Origin: CAZRXG01 sp964603985
GTDB taxonomy: Bacteria; Chloroflexota; Anaerolineae; Aggregatilineales; UBA3940
NCBI GenBank assembly: GCA_964603985.1
Contig: CAZRXG010000027.1
Span: forward strand, 1-59,931
DNA: 59,931 bases
Direction of reading: 5' to 3'
The notes below the pieces were generated by a model. It searched no databases. It was not told where the DNA came from and saw nothing but the letters and a program-made list of their open reading frames with translations. Shown here piece by piece: positions 49,752 to 58,121 of the stretch. Positions within the stretch are counted from its first letter, which is position 1. Every line of letters starts with the position of its first letter. The translations under genes were made by a program, and so were the position numbers.

Positions 49752-51466
49752 GCCAGGCGCTCCAGCCAGTCCCGCGCCGCGCCCTGGGGGGTCAGGTTGG
49801 CCGCGTGGGTGGGGTAGGCCATCGCCCTGGCGAACTGCACGGCAAACGGTGGTTCAAGCCCGGATTCTCCCAGCACCTCCTCCTGCTGGAAAACCCGGTG
49901 CGGCGTGCCGTCGGCCACGAACTGTCCCTGACGCAGAACCAGCAGCCGTCCGGCGTGAGCGGCGGCAATCTCCATGTTGTGCGTGATCAACACGACCGTT
50001 GCGCCCTCCCGGTGGCAGGCCCCCAGCCAGGCCATGACGCGCCGCCGCCCCTCGGCGTCCAGCCCGACCGTCGGCTCGTCGAGAACGAGAATCGGCGTGT
50101 TCATCGCCGCGATGGAGGCCAGGGCGACCATGCGCCGCGCGCTGAAGCTGAGGGCTGCCGGGGGATGGTCGGCGATGGGCAGCAGGCCGAAGCGTTCCAA
50201 CGCTTCCTCCACCGCCGCATCGAGCGCCGGGCCGGACAGCCCCAGGTTGCGCGGGCCGAAGGCGACCTCATCGCGCACGGTGGGATTGAAGATCTGCACT
50301 TCGGGGTTCTGGAAGGCAAACCCAACCCGCCGGGCCAGTTGGCCGACGGACTGACCGTCCGTCTCACGGTCAAACACGCGCACCCGCCCTGACGTCGGGC
50401 GCAGCAGCCCGATCAGGTGGCGGGCGAGCGTCGTTTTGCCCGCGCCGTTGTCACCCGTCAGCGCGACAAACTGCCCGCGCGGGATGACTAGGTCAAGTCC
50501 CCGCAGGACCGGGTGTCCCGGCTGGTAGGCAAAGGCGAGACCGTCCAACTCGATGGCCGGGTCGGCCCGGCGGGCTGAGAGGGGCGCGTCGAGCCGGGCG
50601 GACGTGGCCCCATCCAGAGGGTATCGGCGCGCCTGTTTAAGCGCCTCCTCGACGGTCACGCAGGTGAAGTCGAGACCGCGCTCGGCGTTGACGACCACCG
50701 CGAAGCGACCGGCAGGCGGGACGGTGATCCCGGGGAACCTGCGCATATCAAGCGCGGGATAGATCGCCCCCGGGCTTCCACGCCCGACGATACGGCCCGC
50801 TTCGAGCAGCATAACCTCGTCTGCTAGGGCCGTAACGACGGTGGGGTCGTTTTCGGTAAAGAGAACGGTCACCTTCCCTTGAGTGAGCAATTCACGCAGG
50901 ACGGCGATCATCTCGGTGCGGGCGGCGGGCGCGAGCCCCCCTGCCGGTTCGTCGAGGATCAAAACCTGCGGGCGCAGAGCCAATGCAGCCGCCAGCGCCA
51001 GCCGCTTCTGCTGGCCTCCGGAAAGGGTCTGCGGGGGCTGGTCGCGCGGGATATCGCTCAGGCCGGTCGCCTCAAGCGCCCACGCGGTGCGCGCCTCGAT
51101 CTCGTCGAGAGCCAGGCCAAGGTTCTCCAACCCCCAGGCGATCTCGTCCTCGACGGTGGGGTTGAAGAGCTGGCCGGTCGGGTCCTGCAGCACCAGGCCG
51201 ATCAGGTCGGCCAGCGCGCCGGGCTGCTCGACCTGCACGTCCCGCCCGCCGACCGTGATTCGCCCGGCCAACTGCCCATCGGTCAGGCGAGGGGCCAGCC
51301 CGGCGATGGACAGGCAGAGCGTCGTCTTGCCGCAACCATTGGGGCCTGTCACCGCCAGGCAGGTTCCACGCGGCACGTCGAAGCGGAGTCCGTCCAGCGC
51401 CACCAGGTCCGGCCCACCGGGCAGGGCGGGCGGATAGGTGAAACGCAGGTCCTCGACGTGGATCAT
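49748..51466 (-). CDS. ECF transporter fused ATPase (A-A')
   Basis: This 572-residue protein joins two ABC ATPase domains. Half 1 has Walker A GPNGCGKTTL, signature QTLSGGQQKRLALAAAL and Walker B LILDEPAGG, but its switch reads VLFTENDP without His. Half 2 has Walker A GDNGAGKTTL, Walker B LVLDEPTVG and a normal LITHNME switch, but its signature reads ALSFSARRMV. Pairing across the dimer thus gives one canonical site (half 2 Walker with half 1 signature) and one degenerate site. It powers the ECF complex with the neighbouring S and T components. Confidence 0.92.
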   Translation of the reverse strand: MIHVEDLRFTYPPALPGGPDLVALDGLRFDVPRGTCLAVTGPNGCGKTTLCLSIAGLAPRLTDGQLAGRITVGGRDVQVEQPGALADLIGLVLQDPTGQLFNPTVEDEIAWGLENLGLALDEIEARTAWALEATGLSDIPRDQPPQTLSGGQQKRLALAAALALRPQVLILDEPAGGLAPAARTEMIAVLRELLTQGKVTVLFTENDPTVVTALADEVMLLEAGRIVGRGSPGAIYPALDMRRFPGITVPPAGRFAVVVNAERGLDFTCVTVEEALKQARRYPLDGATSARLDAPLSARRADPAIELDGLAFAYQPGHPVLRGLDLVIPRGQFVALTGDNGAGKTTLARHLIGLLRPTSGRVRVFDRETDGQSVGQLARRVGFAFQNPEVQIFNPTVRDEVAFGPRNLGLSGPALDAAVEEALERFGLLPIADHPPAALSFSARRMVALASIAAMNTPILVLDEPTVGLDAEGRRRVMAWLGACHREGATVVLITHNMEIAAAHAGRLLVLRQGQFVADGTPHRVFQQEEVLGESGLEPPFAVQFARAMAYPTHAANLTPQGAARDWLERLA

Positions 51467-51479
51467 CGATCAACTGCGC

Positions 51480-51995
51480 TTAGCTTGCGTGCCGGATGCG
51501 CGGGTAGGCGCGCGCCACCGCGAAGTAAGCCAGGACACCGGTCGTCCCTGCAAGCTCCTGGACGAAGTTCCAGGGGACTTCGGTCAAGGCGTAGGCAGGC
51601 CCGCCGAAGGTCGGGATCAGACTCTCCCCGGCGAAGTAGCCCGCCACCAGCACCAGGCTTCCGGCCAGCGTGGCAAGCACGACCCGCACGGTCGTGCGCT
51701 GCTCCCCCGCGATCCACCCGACGATGAATCCCTGCGCGCCATGCACGATAAAGGTCATAGGCGCAAAGATTGCATAGCCGCCGATCACGTCGGCCAGCGC
51801 GGTTCCCAACCCGCCGACGACCAGCCCGGCCCAGGGACCAAACGCCAGTGCGGTGAAGAAGATCGCCGCGTCGCCCAGATGAATGTAGCCGCCAATCGGC
51901 GTCTGCGCGATGTGAATCATGGTCAGGCCCAGCACCAGCGCGGTCATGATGGCGGTGGTTGCCAGCGTGCGTGGGTTGTTAAGATCGAATCGCAT
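51480..51995 (-). CDS. ECF transporter S component (vitamin-binding), B6-type suspected
   Basis: This membrane protein of 171 residues has about six helices; the ATG at 51995 is favoured over the GTG two codons earlier because AAGGAG is then 9 bases away. The segment TPIGGYIHLGDAAIFFTALA followed by GPWAGLVVGGLGTALAD is the common S-component pattern of the PF07155-like group, which includes transporters for hydroxymethylpyrimidine, pyridoxine and related vitamins. It is 42 bases downstream of a MocR-type regulator that itself uses pyridoxal phosphate, so vitamin B6 is the best guess. Thiamine precursors remain possible. Confidence 0.75.
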   Translation of the reverse strand: MRFDLNNPRTLATTAIMTALVLGLTMIHIAQTPIGGYIHLGDAAIFFTALAFGPWAGLVVGGLGTALADVIGGYAIFAPMTFIVHGAQGFIVGWIAGEQRTTVRVVLATLAGSLVLVAGYFAGESLIPTFGGPAYALTEVPWNFVQELAGTTGVLAYFAVARAYPRIRHAS

Positions 51996-52037
51996 GTTCA
52001 CGTTCTCCTTCGGATGTACTTCGAACTCACAATCGGT

Positions 52038-53528
52038 CTACAAGAAAGGCGCCGGATGAGGACGCTCCGGCGGCGTATAGTCCTGGGTAAGCTCGTCCCA
52101 CGCTGCGCCGAGGCGCTGCATTCCGTCCTCAATGATCTCCGGCGCGTGGGCGACCATGTTGACCCGCAGGTGGTGTGTACCCTGCCCGTCGGTGTGGAAG
52201 AGCGGCCCCATCGCAAAAGCCACGCCCGATTTGACGGCATGCACGTAAAGCTCGACCGAGGTCGGGCCGTCGGGTGGCAGTTCAAGCCACAGGTACAGGC
52301 CGCCGGAGGGAGCCGTCCACCGGGCGTCAGGCAGGTGCCTGCCGACTGCCGACAGCATCGCCTCACGGCGTATCCGGCAGGCGGTACGCACCTGGGCCAG
52401 ATGCTCCATAAGCTGGCCGCTCTCCAGCGCCACGTGAATGGCCCGCTGGTTCAGGGCGGGCGTGCAGATGTCGGCTGCCCGCTTGACCCGCACCACGCGG
52501 TGATACAGACGCTCTCCGGCCAGCAGGTAGCCGATCCGCATGCCGGGCAGCAGAACCTTGCTGAAGCTGCTGGCATACATCACCAGGTCCGCCTCATCGA
52601 GCGCCTTGAGCGGGGGCGGCGGCGAGCCGGTGTAAGTCAGGTCTTCGTAGACGCCATCCTCCAGCACGGGCAGGCGGTAGCGCCGGGCGAGGTCGAGCAG
52701 GTAGTGGCGTCGATGGAGCGGCATCACTGTGCCGGTCGGATTGTGATAGGTCGGGGCGACGTAGATCAGGCGTGGGCGGTGCTCAATGACCAGTTCTTCC
52801 AACGCGTCGGTTTGCATTCCTTCCTCGTCGACCGGGACGCCCACCGGCGTCACCCCGCGCACCCGCGCAATGTCGAGCATGCCGGGGTAGGTCGGGTTGC
52901 TGGTCAGCAGCACGTCGCCGGGGTTGAGCAGCGCCTGCACTGCCAGATCGAGCGCCTGCTGGCACCCGCCGGTGACCAGGACTTCGTGAGCGCCAGCCTG
53001 GATGCCAAACTGGCGAACCATCCGGGCAACCGCCTCGCGCAGTTCGGGGTAACCCTCCGGCACCTCGTAGGCGATGGCAGCCGCCCCGTCCCGGTCGAGG
53101 GCGGCATCCAGCGCCCCCCGGATCATATCCACAGGCAGAAAGCTGTCGGCGGGCATGCCGTGGCCGAAATTGACCACACCCGGACGCTCTGCCAGCCGCA
53201 GCAGGTCGCGCAGAGCGGCGTTCTGAGCCTGGACGGCTCCGGCCAGGACGCCTGCGCCGGGCAGATCCGGCTCGCGCTCGGCGACGAAGGTTCCGCGCCC
53301 CACGTGGGCGACGATGTAGCCTTCGGCCTTAAGCTCCTCGTAAGCCGTGATGACGCTGATGCGCGCAATACCGAGCTGCCCGGCAAAGTCACGCGTGGGA
53401 GGTAGGCGGTCGCCGGGGGAGAGAATCCCGTTCTCGATCTGGCGGATCAGGTGCCGCTTGAGTTGCAGGTAGAGCGGTTCCTGGGTGCCATGGTCAAGCG
53501 CAAAGGTCAACATGGTTCTGTTCCACAT
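52038..53528 (-). CDS. MocR/PdxR-type regulator (GntR HTH plus aminotransferase domain)
   Basis: This 496-residue protein has a GntR winged helix (residues 15-82: GDRLPPTRDFAGQLGIARIS) joined by a linker to a fold-type I aminotransferase domain (about 110-480). PLP contacts are visible: YHNPTGTV (N263), D291 and the Schiff-base Lys324 in SSFSKVLLPGMRIGYL. Such regulators sense PLP or amino compounds and control vitamin B6, GABA or taurine genes. It is first in the ECF operon, so it probably regulates vitamin uptake. The true start may be the ATG five codons later. Direct repeats that could be its operators lie at 53559-53600. Confidence 0.88.
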   Translation of the reverse strand: MWNRTMLTFALDHGTQEPLYLQLKRHLIRQIENGILSPGDRLPPTRDFAGQLGIARISVITAYEELKAEGYIVAHVGRGTFVAEREPDLPGAGVLAGAVQAQNAALRDLLRLAERPGVVNFGHGMPADSFLPVDMIRGALDAALDRDGAAAIAYEVPEGYPELREAVARMVRQFGIQAGAHEVLVTGGCQQALDLAVQALLNPGDVLLTSNPTYPGMLDIARVRGVTPVGVPVDEEGMQTDALEELVIEHRPRLIYVAPTYHNPTGTVMPLHRRHYLLDLARRYRLPVLEDGVYEDLTYTGSPPPPLKALDEADLVMYASSFSKVLLPGMRIGYLLAGERLYHRVVRVKRAADICTPALNQRAIHVALESGQLMEHLAQVRTACRIRREAMLSAVGRHLPDARWTAPSGGLYLWLELPPDGPTSVELYVHAVKSGVAFAMGPLFHTDGQGTHHLRVNMVAHAPEIIEDGMQRLGAAWDELTQDYTPPERPHPAPFL

Positions 53529-53558
53529 GTATCGGCGTCAGTTTGAGTCTAACGCAAG

Positions 53559-53600
53559 AATAGAACCATGTACAGGGCCAAATAGAACCAATTTTGGGCC
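53559..53600. promoter_or_regulatory. Direct repeats, likely MocR operators
   Basis: AATAGAACCA occurs at 53559-53568 and again at 53581-53590, 22 bases apart (two helical turns), and each copy is followed by GGGCC after 6 or 5 bases. An inverted partial copy (TGGTTCTG, 53513-53520) overlaps the start. Direct repeats upstream of the gene are the usual MocR binding pattern. Confidence 0.6.
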
Positions 53601-53642
53601 TGTAAGCAGGCAGCGGGAGAGATGGTTATCAGAGCGAGCGCA

Positions 53643-54230
53643 TCACTTCAAGAGCGTCTCAACCCAGCCGATAGACAGCGCCCCGGCGTAGGCCACGGCG
53701 ATGCCCTGGATGGTCTTGCCGATCCACGCCGCGATCAGGAACTGCCACCACTTGACGCGCAGCGCCCCGGCGACGATACCGGCCATGTCAAACACCGGGT
53801 TGGGGATGGCAGCCATCAGTGTGACGACGACCGGGCCGTAGCGCCCCATCCATCGCTCGATGCGCCGGTAGAGCTTGAAGTCGTCGAGCAGCGCGCTGCC
53901 ACCGTAACCGGCCAGGTAGCCGGTCATCTCACCCAGCGCGGCCCCCGGCCCCGCGACCAGGCCAACCAGCAGGGGATTCAACGTGCCACCCAGCGCGAAG
54001 ACGAACACCAGGCCCGGCACGGGCAGGATCACGGTCGCATTGCCGACCAGCATAGCCAGAAACGCACCCAGATAGGCCAGCCGGTCAAGGTTGCGCAGGT
54101 GCTCCCGGAAGACAAAGATCAGCACCGTGACGCCTACCGCGAAAAGCACGGCAAGAACGTGCTTGAGGTCAAAAGGCTGGCCCTGTGGGGCAAGTTCTTC
54201 GGTGTCGGTCCGGTCTGTTGGCTGGGACAT
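53643..54230 (-). CDS. VTT-domain membrane protein (DedA/YqaA-like)
   Basis: This 195-residue protein has a cytoplasmic N-terminus and about four or five hydrophobic segments, some re-entrant. The VTT pattern includes VAGPGAALGEMTGYLAGYGG, YGPVVVTLMAAIPNPVFDMA and GIVAGALRVKWWQFLIAAWI, with the Gly-rich GxxxGExxGY loop and a Pro-rich AAIPNP in place of the usual RFxPxxR. DedA-type proteins are linked to lipid-carrier recycling or proton-driven transport. It is 10 bases after the uridine kinase stop. Substrate unknown. Confidence 0.8.
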   Translation of the reverse strand: MSQPTDRTDTEELAPQGQPFDLKHVLAVLFAVGVTVLIFVFREHLRNLDRLAYLGAFLAMLVGNATVILPVPGLVFVFALGGTLNPLLVGLVAGPGAALGEMTGYLAGYGGSALLDDFKLYRRIERWMGRYGPVVVTLMAAIPNPVFDMAGIVAGALRVKWWQFLIAAWIGKTIQGIAVAYAGALSIGWVETLLK

Positions 54231-54240
54231 GGGTGCCTGG

Positions 54241-54882
54241 CTACAACTGTTCCCGGAGCATCTTGATCCGGGCGATGACCATGTCCATCGCGACCTCGTT
54301 CAGTCCCCCCTCAGGGATGATCACGTGCGCGTAGCGTTTGCTCGGCTCGACGAACTCCAGGTACATCGGGCGGACGGTTTGCATCCACTGGTTGATGACC
54401 GAGTCGATGGTGCGTCCACGCTCGTTGGTGTCACGCTGTAATCTGCGGATGAAGCGTACATCGTCGTCCGTGTCGACAAAGATGCGCATGTCGAACAGTT
54501 CGCGCATCCAGGCTTCGGCGAAGATCAGGATGCCCTCGGCCAGGATGATGCGGTGCGGCTGGATGACGCGCACCTGATCGGTGCGGGTATGAGTGGTGAA
54601 GTCGTAAATGGGCATGTGGATCGGCTCAAAGCTCTGGAGCTGCCTGATATGGTCCATGAAAAGTTCGCTGTCGAGCGAGTCGGGGTGGTCGAAGTTCATA
54701 AGAGCGCGCTGCTCGCGGGGGAGGTCGCCCAGGTCGCGGTAGTACGAATCATGGGGAATGTAAGCGATGTTATCTGCGCCGATATTGTTCAGGATGACGC
54801 GCGCGACCGTCGTCTTGCCCGATCCGCTCCCCCCGGCGACGCCTATCGTGATGGTGCGCCGCCGCTGCTTTTGCTCAGACAT
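54241..54882 (-). CDS. udk: Uridine kinase
   Basis: The open frame extends to 54945, but that would cross the tRNA terminator; the ATG at 54882 starts a 213-residue protein of normal length. It has the P-loop IGVAGGSGSGKTTVARVIL, then YIPHDSYYRDL, NFDHPDSLDSELF, YDFTTHTR and the lid RRLQRDTNERGRT, all hallmarks of uridine/cytidine kinase. It phosphorylates uridine and cytidine for pyrimidine salvage. The VTT gene follows. Confidence 0.93.
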   Translation of the reverse strand: MSEQKQRRRTITIGVAGGSGSGKTTVARVILNNIGADNIAYIPHDSYYRDLGDLPREQRALMNFDHPDSLDSELFMDHIRQLQSFEPIHMPIYDFTTHTRTDQVRVIQPHRIILAEGILIFAEAWMRELFDMRIFVDTDDDVRFIRRLQRDTNERGRTIDSVINQWMQTVRPMYLEFVEPSKRYAHVIIPEGGLNEVAMDMVIARIKMLREQL

Positions 54883-54909
54883 GGCCCCTCCGGCGGAAGC
54901 TAAGAAAAG

Positions 54910-54936
54910 CGCCCCGGATCTTCGAATGCCGGGGCG
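54910..54936 (-). terminator. Terminator after tRNA-Thr
   Basis: CGCCCCGG (54910-54917) pairs with CCGGGGCG (54929-54936); on the minus strand the hairpin runs into CTTTTCTT. It starts just 3 bases after the tRNA end and lies before the uridine kinase start. Confidence 0.7.
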
Positions 54937-54939
54937 AGG

Positions 54940-55012
54940 AGCCACCCATGGGACTTGAACCCATAACCTGACGCTTACGAAGCGCCTGCTCTGCCGATTG
55001 AGCTAGGGTGGC
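54940..55012 (-). tRNA. tRNA-Thr (anticodon CGT)
   Basis: The reverse complement folds with acceptor GCCACCC/GGGTGGC, D-stem GCTC/GAGC, anticodon arm GGCGC-TTCGTAA-GCGTC and T-arm ATGGG-TTCAAGT-CCCAT. The anticodon CGT reads ACG (Thr). The discriminator is U, and CCA is not encoded. Confidence 0.95.
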
Positions 55013-55092
55013 CTGGCGGGGGCGATTATACCCAATCGCCCGGCGGGGAGGCAACACGCACGCCCCGGCGATCGCCTGCACCTGGCACGCAC

Positions 55093-55392
55093 TTACGCCG
55101 GAGGCCCGGTTTCCCATAGAAGGTTTGCCAGCGACAGCACAAGCACAATGCGCGCTTCCCTTTTCTGCCGGGGTCTGAGTGATGGGTAGTGATAAGCAAA
55201 TTGCAGCAGGAATAAGAAAATCAATGCCACAGCAGGCATTTCCCAATACAGCGCATACAGGCGCAGAGGAGGGGCTAAGGAGACATTGAGGCATAGCAGC
55301 GCCGCAAACACAGCTACTGAGAAGAAGAAAAAACTCAAGATCCGGGTAGGAGTGGTCTCAGCTTGCTGTTGTGGTATGTTCAATGAGACCAA
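55093..55392 (-). pseudogene. Truncated membrane protein (N-terminal fragment of a sensor?)
   Basis: The 99-codon frame encodes an N-terminus with two good hydrophobic helices (FFFFSVAVFAALLCLNVSLA and a second at about 48-68), then PSLRPRQKREARIVLVLSLA. A third helix has just begun when the frame ends with TGPPA. The pattern looks like the first part of a multi-helix sensor (7TM-type) protein cut off, with tRNA-Thr 80 bases away. It could instead be a genuine small membrane protein. It is on the same strand as the ABC/kinase fusion and 85 bases downstream of it. Confidence 0.45.
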
Positions 55393-55477
55393 CTATCGAC
55401 ACCGTCCAGACCTCGTCAGCTACTTTTTACCGCTCGTCGATTTATCCGTCGCTTTGCTTAATGAAGCGCCCCAAGTG

Positions 55478-57085
55478 TTATACGGCGATTTCGCTGGCTG
55501 CATCTACGCGAGGATGTGGTATCTCTATCTGGATGAGCATTCCACCGCTGGACTGATTCTGAAACCTTGAACGCCCCCCCAGCAAAGCCACCCGCTCACT
55601 GATACCCAATAGACCGTAATGTCCCTCATCCGATAGCGTCGTCAGGTCAAAGTCATCTGCCAGACCCCGTCCGTTATCAGAAATCGAGAGCATCAGCGTG
55701 CGCGGCGATGTGTGCTTCAAGCAAACCTCTACTTCACTGGCACCAGAATGCTTGTGGACATTGAGCAGTCCTTCCTGTACCATGCGAAAGATTGACAGCT
55801 CAATGGTCTCCGGCAGGCGTTCCAGATTGGAATCCAGGTCGAGGGTTAAGGAAATACCGGTCAGGTTTCTCCAGGTGCGCGCGTACGATTGGAGGGCTGG
55901 GCCTAATCCCAGGCTATCAATAGTCGGCGGGCGCAAACTGCCGCAGATGTGTCGGAGGTCGACTACTAGTTTTCGCATCCTGTTGCGGACATTTATCAAT
56001 TCGTCTTTAAGCGCAGGCTCCAGTGCATCATTACCCTCAATCGACTCCAACCTATAGTTCACGCCCAGTATGTCCTGAATCACCTGATCGTGAATCTCAC
56101 GCGCCAGCCGTTTACGCTCTTGTTCGAGTTCGGTCAAGAGACGGCGCTGGGCATTTTGTAGTGCCACATTGGCCTTATCCAGCACGTCTATCTGATCCGT
56201 CAATTGATCGATCAGTTGCTGGCTGAGCGCCCCCTTTGCCCCCAAATCTTTCTCGAGCAGCGCCTGTCTCTGATACAGCTTTTCGGCCTGCTCCCGAGCG
56301 CGGTAATAACTATCCAAAGCCCAGATGATCGGCGTGAGCTGCTGGCGGTCGGTGCTGCCCACCATCGCGGCCAGGATTGCTTCTCGGTCAACCTCGTCGG
56401 TACGATATTCAGCAATGCGACGACCATGACGCAGAACAATGATACGGTCGGTTACTGCTAGCAGGTGATCGAGATTATCGCTGCAAAAGATGACAGCCGT
56501 TCCCTGCTGTCGCCATGTCTGAATGAGCGATAAAAGCATCTGCTGGTAGGAATAGGTCAGCACCAAACCCGGATCATCGATGATAATTAGCTTGCATGGG
56601 TTTGTCATCACACGAGCGATAGCGATCAACTGACGCTGTTCACCTGATAAGTTGGCCACAACTTCGCGAAGGGAGTCGAAACGCATCCCCAACTGTGACA
56701 AGATCTGGCCCGCTTTGTTGTCCATCCGCCGCCGGTTCGGAATCTTTAGCCACTTATACCCCAACGACCAGCCGATCTCATTACCCAGAAAGACATTGCT
56801 GCTGATATCCAACTCTTCGGCCAGGTCCGGCTGCTGATGAATCACCTCAATGCCCAACTCCCGCGCATTGAAAGGGTGGTGAAGTCGATGGCCTTCGAAG
56901 AAGACCTCGCCCTCGTTGGGTACGTAGAAGCCTGCCAGCAGCATCACCAGGGCTGTCTTTCCTGCACCGCTTTGTCCGGCCAGGCCAACTATCTCGCCAC
57001 GATTGATCTCCAGGTCCACCTGCCGCACGACCGGCAAGGTACCAAAGCTTTTAGAGAGACCGGTGGCTTTTAACAGCGGTTTCAT
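55478..57085 (-). CDS. ABC ATPase (RbsA-type) fused to a NarL/DesK-type histidine kinase
   Basis: The ATG at 57085 (AGGA upstream) gives 535 residues. Residues 1-245 are one sugar-type ABC domain: Walker A GQSGAGKT (37-44), Q-loop VIHQQP, signature NLSGEQRQLIAIAR (145-158), Walker B LIIIDDP (D170, D171). The catalytic Glu is Asp171, and the switch reads FCSDNLDHLL, with Asp203 where His is expected. A coiled-coil (about 255-325) leads to a HisKA_3 kinase: H332 in LAREIHDQVIQDILG, N-box QEGLLNVHKHSG (N442), G-boxes SDNGRGLADDF and GHYGLLGISERV. The second ATPase half of RbsA is thus replaced by a kinase. It would couple transporter state to phosphorylation of the encoded response regulator. 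Confidence 0.9.
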   Translation of the reverse strand: MKPLLKATGLSKSFGTLPVVRQVDLEINRGEIVGLAGQSGAGKTALVMLLAGFYVPNEGEVFFEGHRLHHPFNARELGIEVIHQQPDLAEELDISSNVFLGNEIGWSLGYKWLKIPNRRRMDNKAGQILSQLGMRFDSLREVVANLSGEQRQLIAIARVMTNPCKLIIIDDPGLVLTYSYQQMLLSLIQTWRQQGTAVIFCSDNLDHLLAVTDRIIVLRHGRRIAEYRTDEVDREAILAAMVGSTDRQQLTPIIWALDSYYRAREQAEKLYQRQALLEKDLGAKGALSQQLIDQLTDQIDVLDKANVALQNAQRRLLTELEQERKRLAREIHDQVIQDILGVNYRLESIEGNDALEPALKDELINVRNRMRKLVVDLRHICGSLRPPTIDSLGLGPALQSYARTWRNLTGISLTLDLDSNLERLPETIELSIFRMVQEGLLNVHKHSGASEVEVCLKHTSPRTLMLSISDNGRGLADDFDLTTLSDEGHYGLLGISERVALLGGRSRFQNQSSGGMLIQIEIPHPRVDAASEIAV

Positions 57086-57095
57086 TTTGACCGTC

Positions 57096-58079
57096 CTAAC
57101 GCTGCTGCCGCCAGTGGTCAAAAAGAATGAATACCAGGATCATTGTTCCGACGGCCACTGTCTGCCCGTGAGCGGGAAATCCCAGAAGCACAAGCCCGTT
57201 GCGCAACGTTTGCAGAATGGCAGCACCCAGCAAGACCCCCAGCACACTTCCAACACCGCCAAAGAGGCTGGTTCCACCAATTACGGCGGCGGCGATGCTA
57301 TCAAGCTCGTATCCCTGTGCCGCCGTGGGGGCAGCAACCCCCAACCGGGCAGTCATAATCAAACCACCGACTGCCGCCAGTAGTCCGCAGAGTGAATAGA
57401 CCAACACCTTAATCTGGACAACCTTAACACCGGCGACAAGTAACGCCCGCTCGCTGTTGTTCACCGATTGAATGTAACGCCCGACTATCATTTGGTTCAG
57501 CAACAAACCGAGCAGCAAGACCATACCAAGCATGAAGAGAACAGGCAGGGGGACGGACCACGAGCCCAGGGGAAGATTATACTGCCCTAAAATGCGAAAG
57601 CTGTATGGCAAGTCGCGTACAGGCCACCCACCGGTCAGAATAAAGGCAATTCCGCGCACGATGCTCATCGTACCCAATGTGATAACGTAAGACGGCAACC
57701 TGACACGAGCGACCATGATGCCGTTAATCCAGCCCACCGTCCACCCAGTCAAAAGCCCGGCAAGTACGGCCACCGGCACCGGAAGCTCGGCTTGCATACA
57801 GCGCCCTGCGATAAGGCCAGCCAGTGCCATGGTTGCCCCTACTGAGAGATCGATGCCGCCGATGATAATCACCATGCTCTGCCCAAAGGCAACGATGGCA
57901 ATCCAGGAGAAGTTACGGGCGAGGTTCGATAAATTGTTGAAAGTGAGAAAGGTATCCGTCCAGAAGCTTAGGATTGCACCAATCACAAGGAGGAGGAGCA
58001 AAACGATGAACTCCTGGCGGTTAGTCAGGTTGCGCCAGATGCGTCTTATGGATTGAGGGACAGCAACTTTATTGCTCAT
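57096..58079 (-). CDS. Ribose/xylose-type ABC permease (RbsC-like)
   Basis: This 327-residue protein of the BPD_transp_2 family has about ten hydrophobic helices and the two family signatures, VIIIGGIDLSVGATMALAG and AAAVIGGTSLFGGVGSVLGV (the ATPase-contacting loop). These permeases import pentoses, hexoses or autoinducer-2 with an RbsB-type binding protein. It is followed 10 bases later by the ATPase/kinase fusion. The coupling loop is normal, so contact with the ABC domain is expected even though that domain looks weakened for hydrolysis. Confidence 0.9.
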   Translation of the reverse strand: MSNKVAVPQSIRRIWRNLTNRQEFIVLLLLLVIGAILSFWTDTFLTFNNLSNLARNFSWIAIVAFGQSMVIIIGGIDLSVGATMALAGLIAGRCMQAELPVPVAVLAGLLTGWTVGWINGIMVARVRLPSYVITLGTMSIVRGIAFILTGGWPVRDLPYSFRILGQYNLPLGSWSVPLPVLFMLGMVLLLGLLLNQMIVGRYIQSVNNSERALLVAGVKVVQIKVLVYSLCGLLAAVGGLIMTARLGVAAPTAAQGYELDSIAAAVIGGTSLFGGVGSVLGVLLGAAILQTLRNGLVLLGFPAHGQTVAVGTMILVFILFDHWRQQR

Positions 58080-58121
58080 ATCTTCCTGTACGGCAGGACG
58101 GGATAGACTTCCTCTCTGATT

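Noticed and set aside
51438..53405. 655-codon plus-strand frame across the ECF and MocR genes
   Set aside because: It spans several real minus-strand genes and shows no protein-family pattern.
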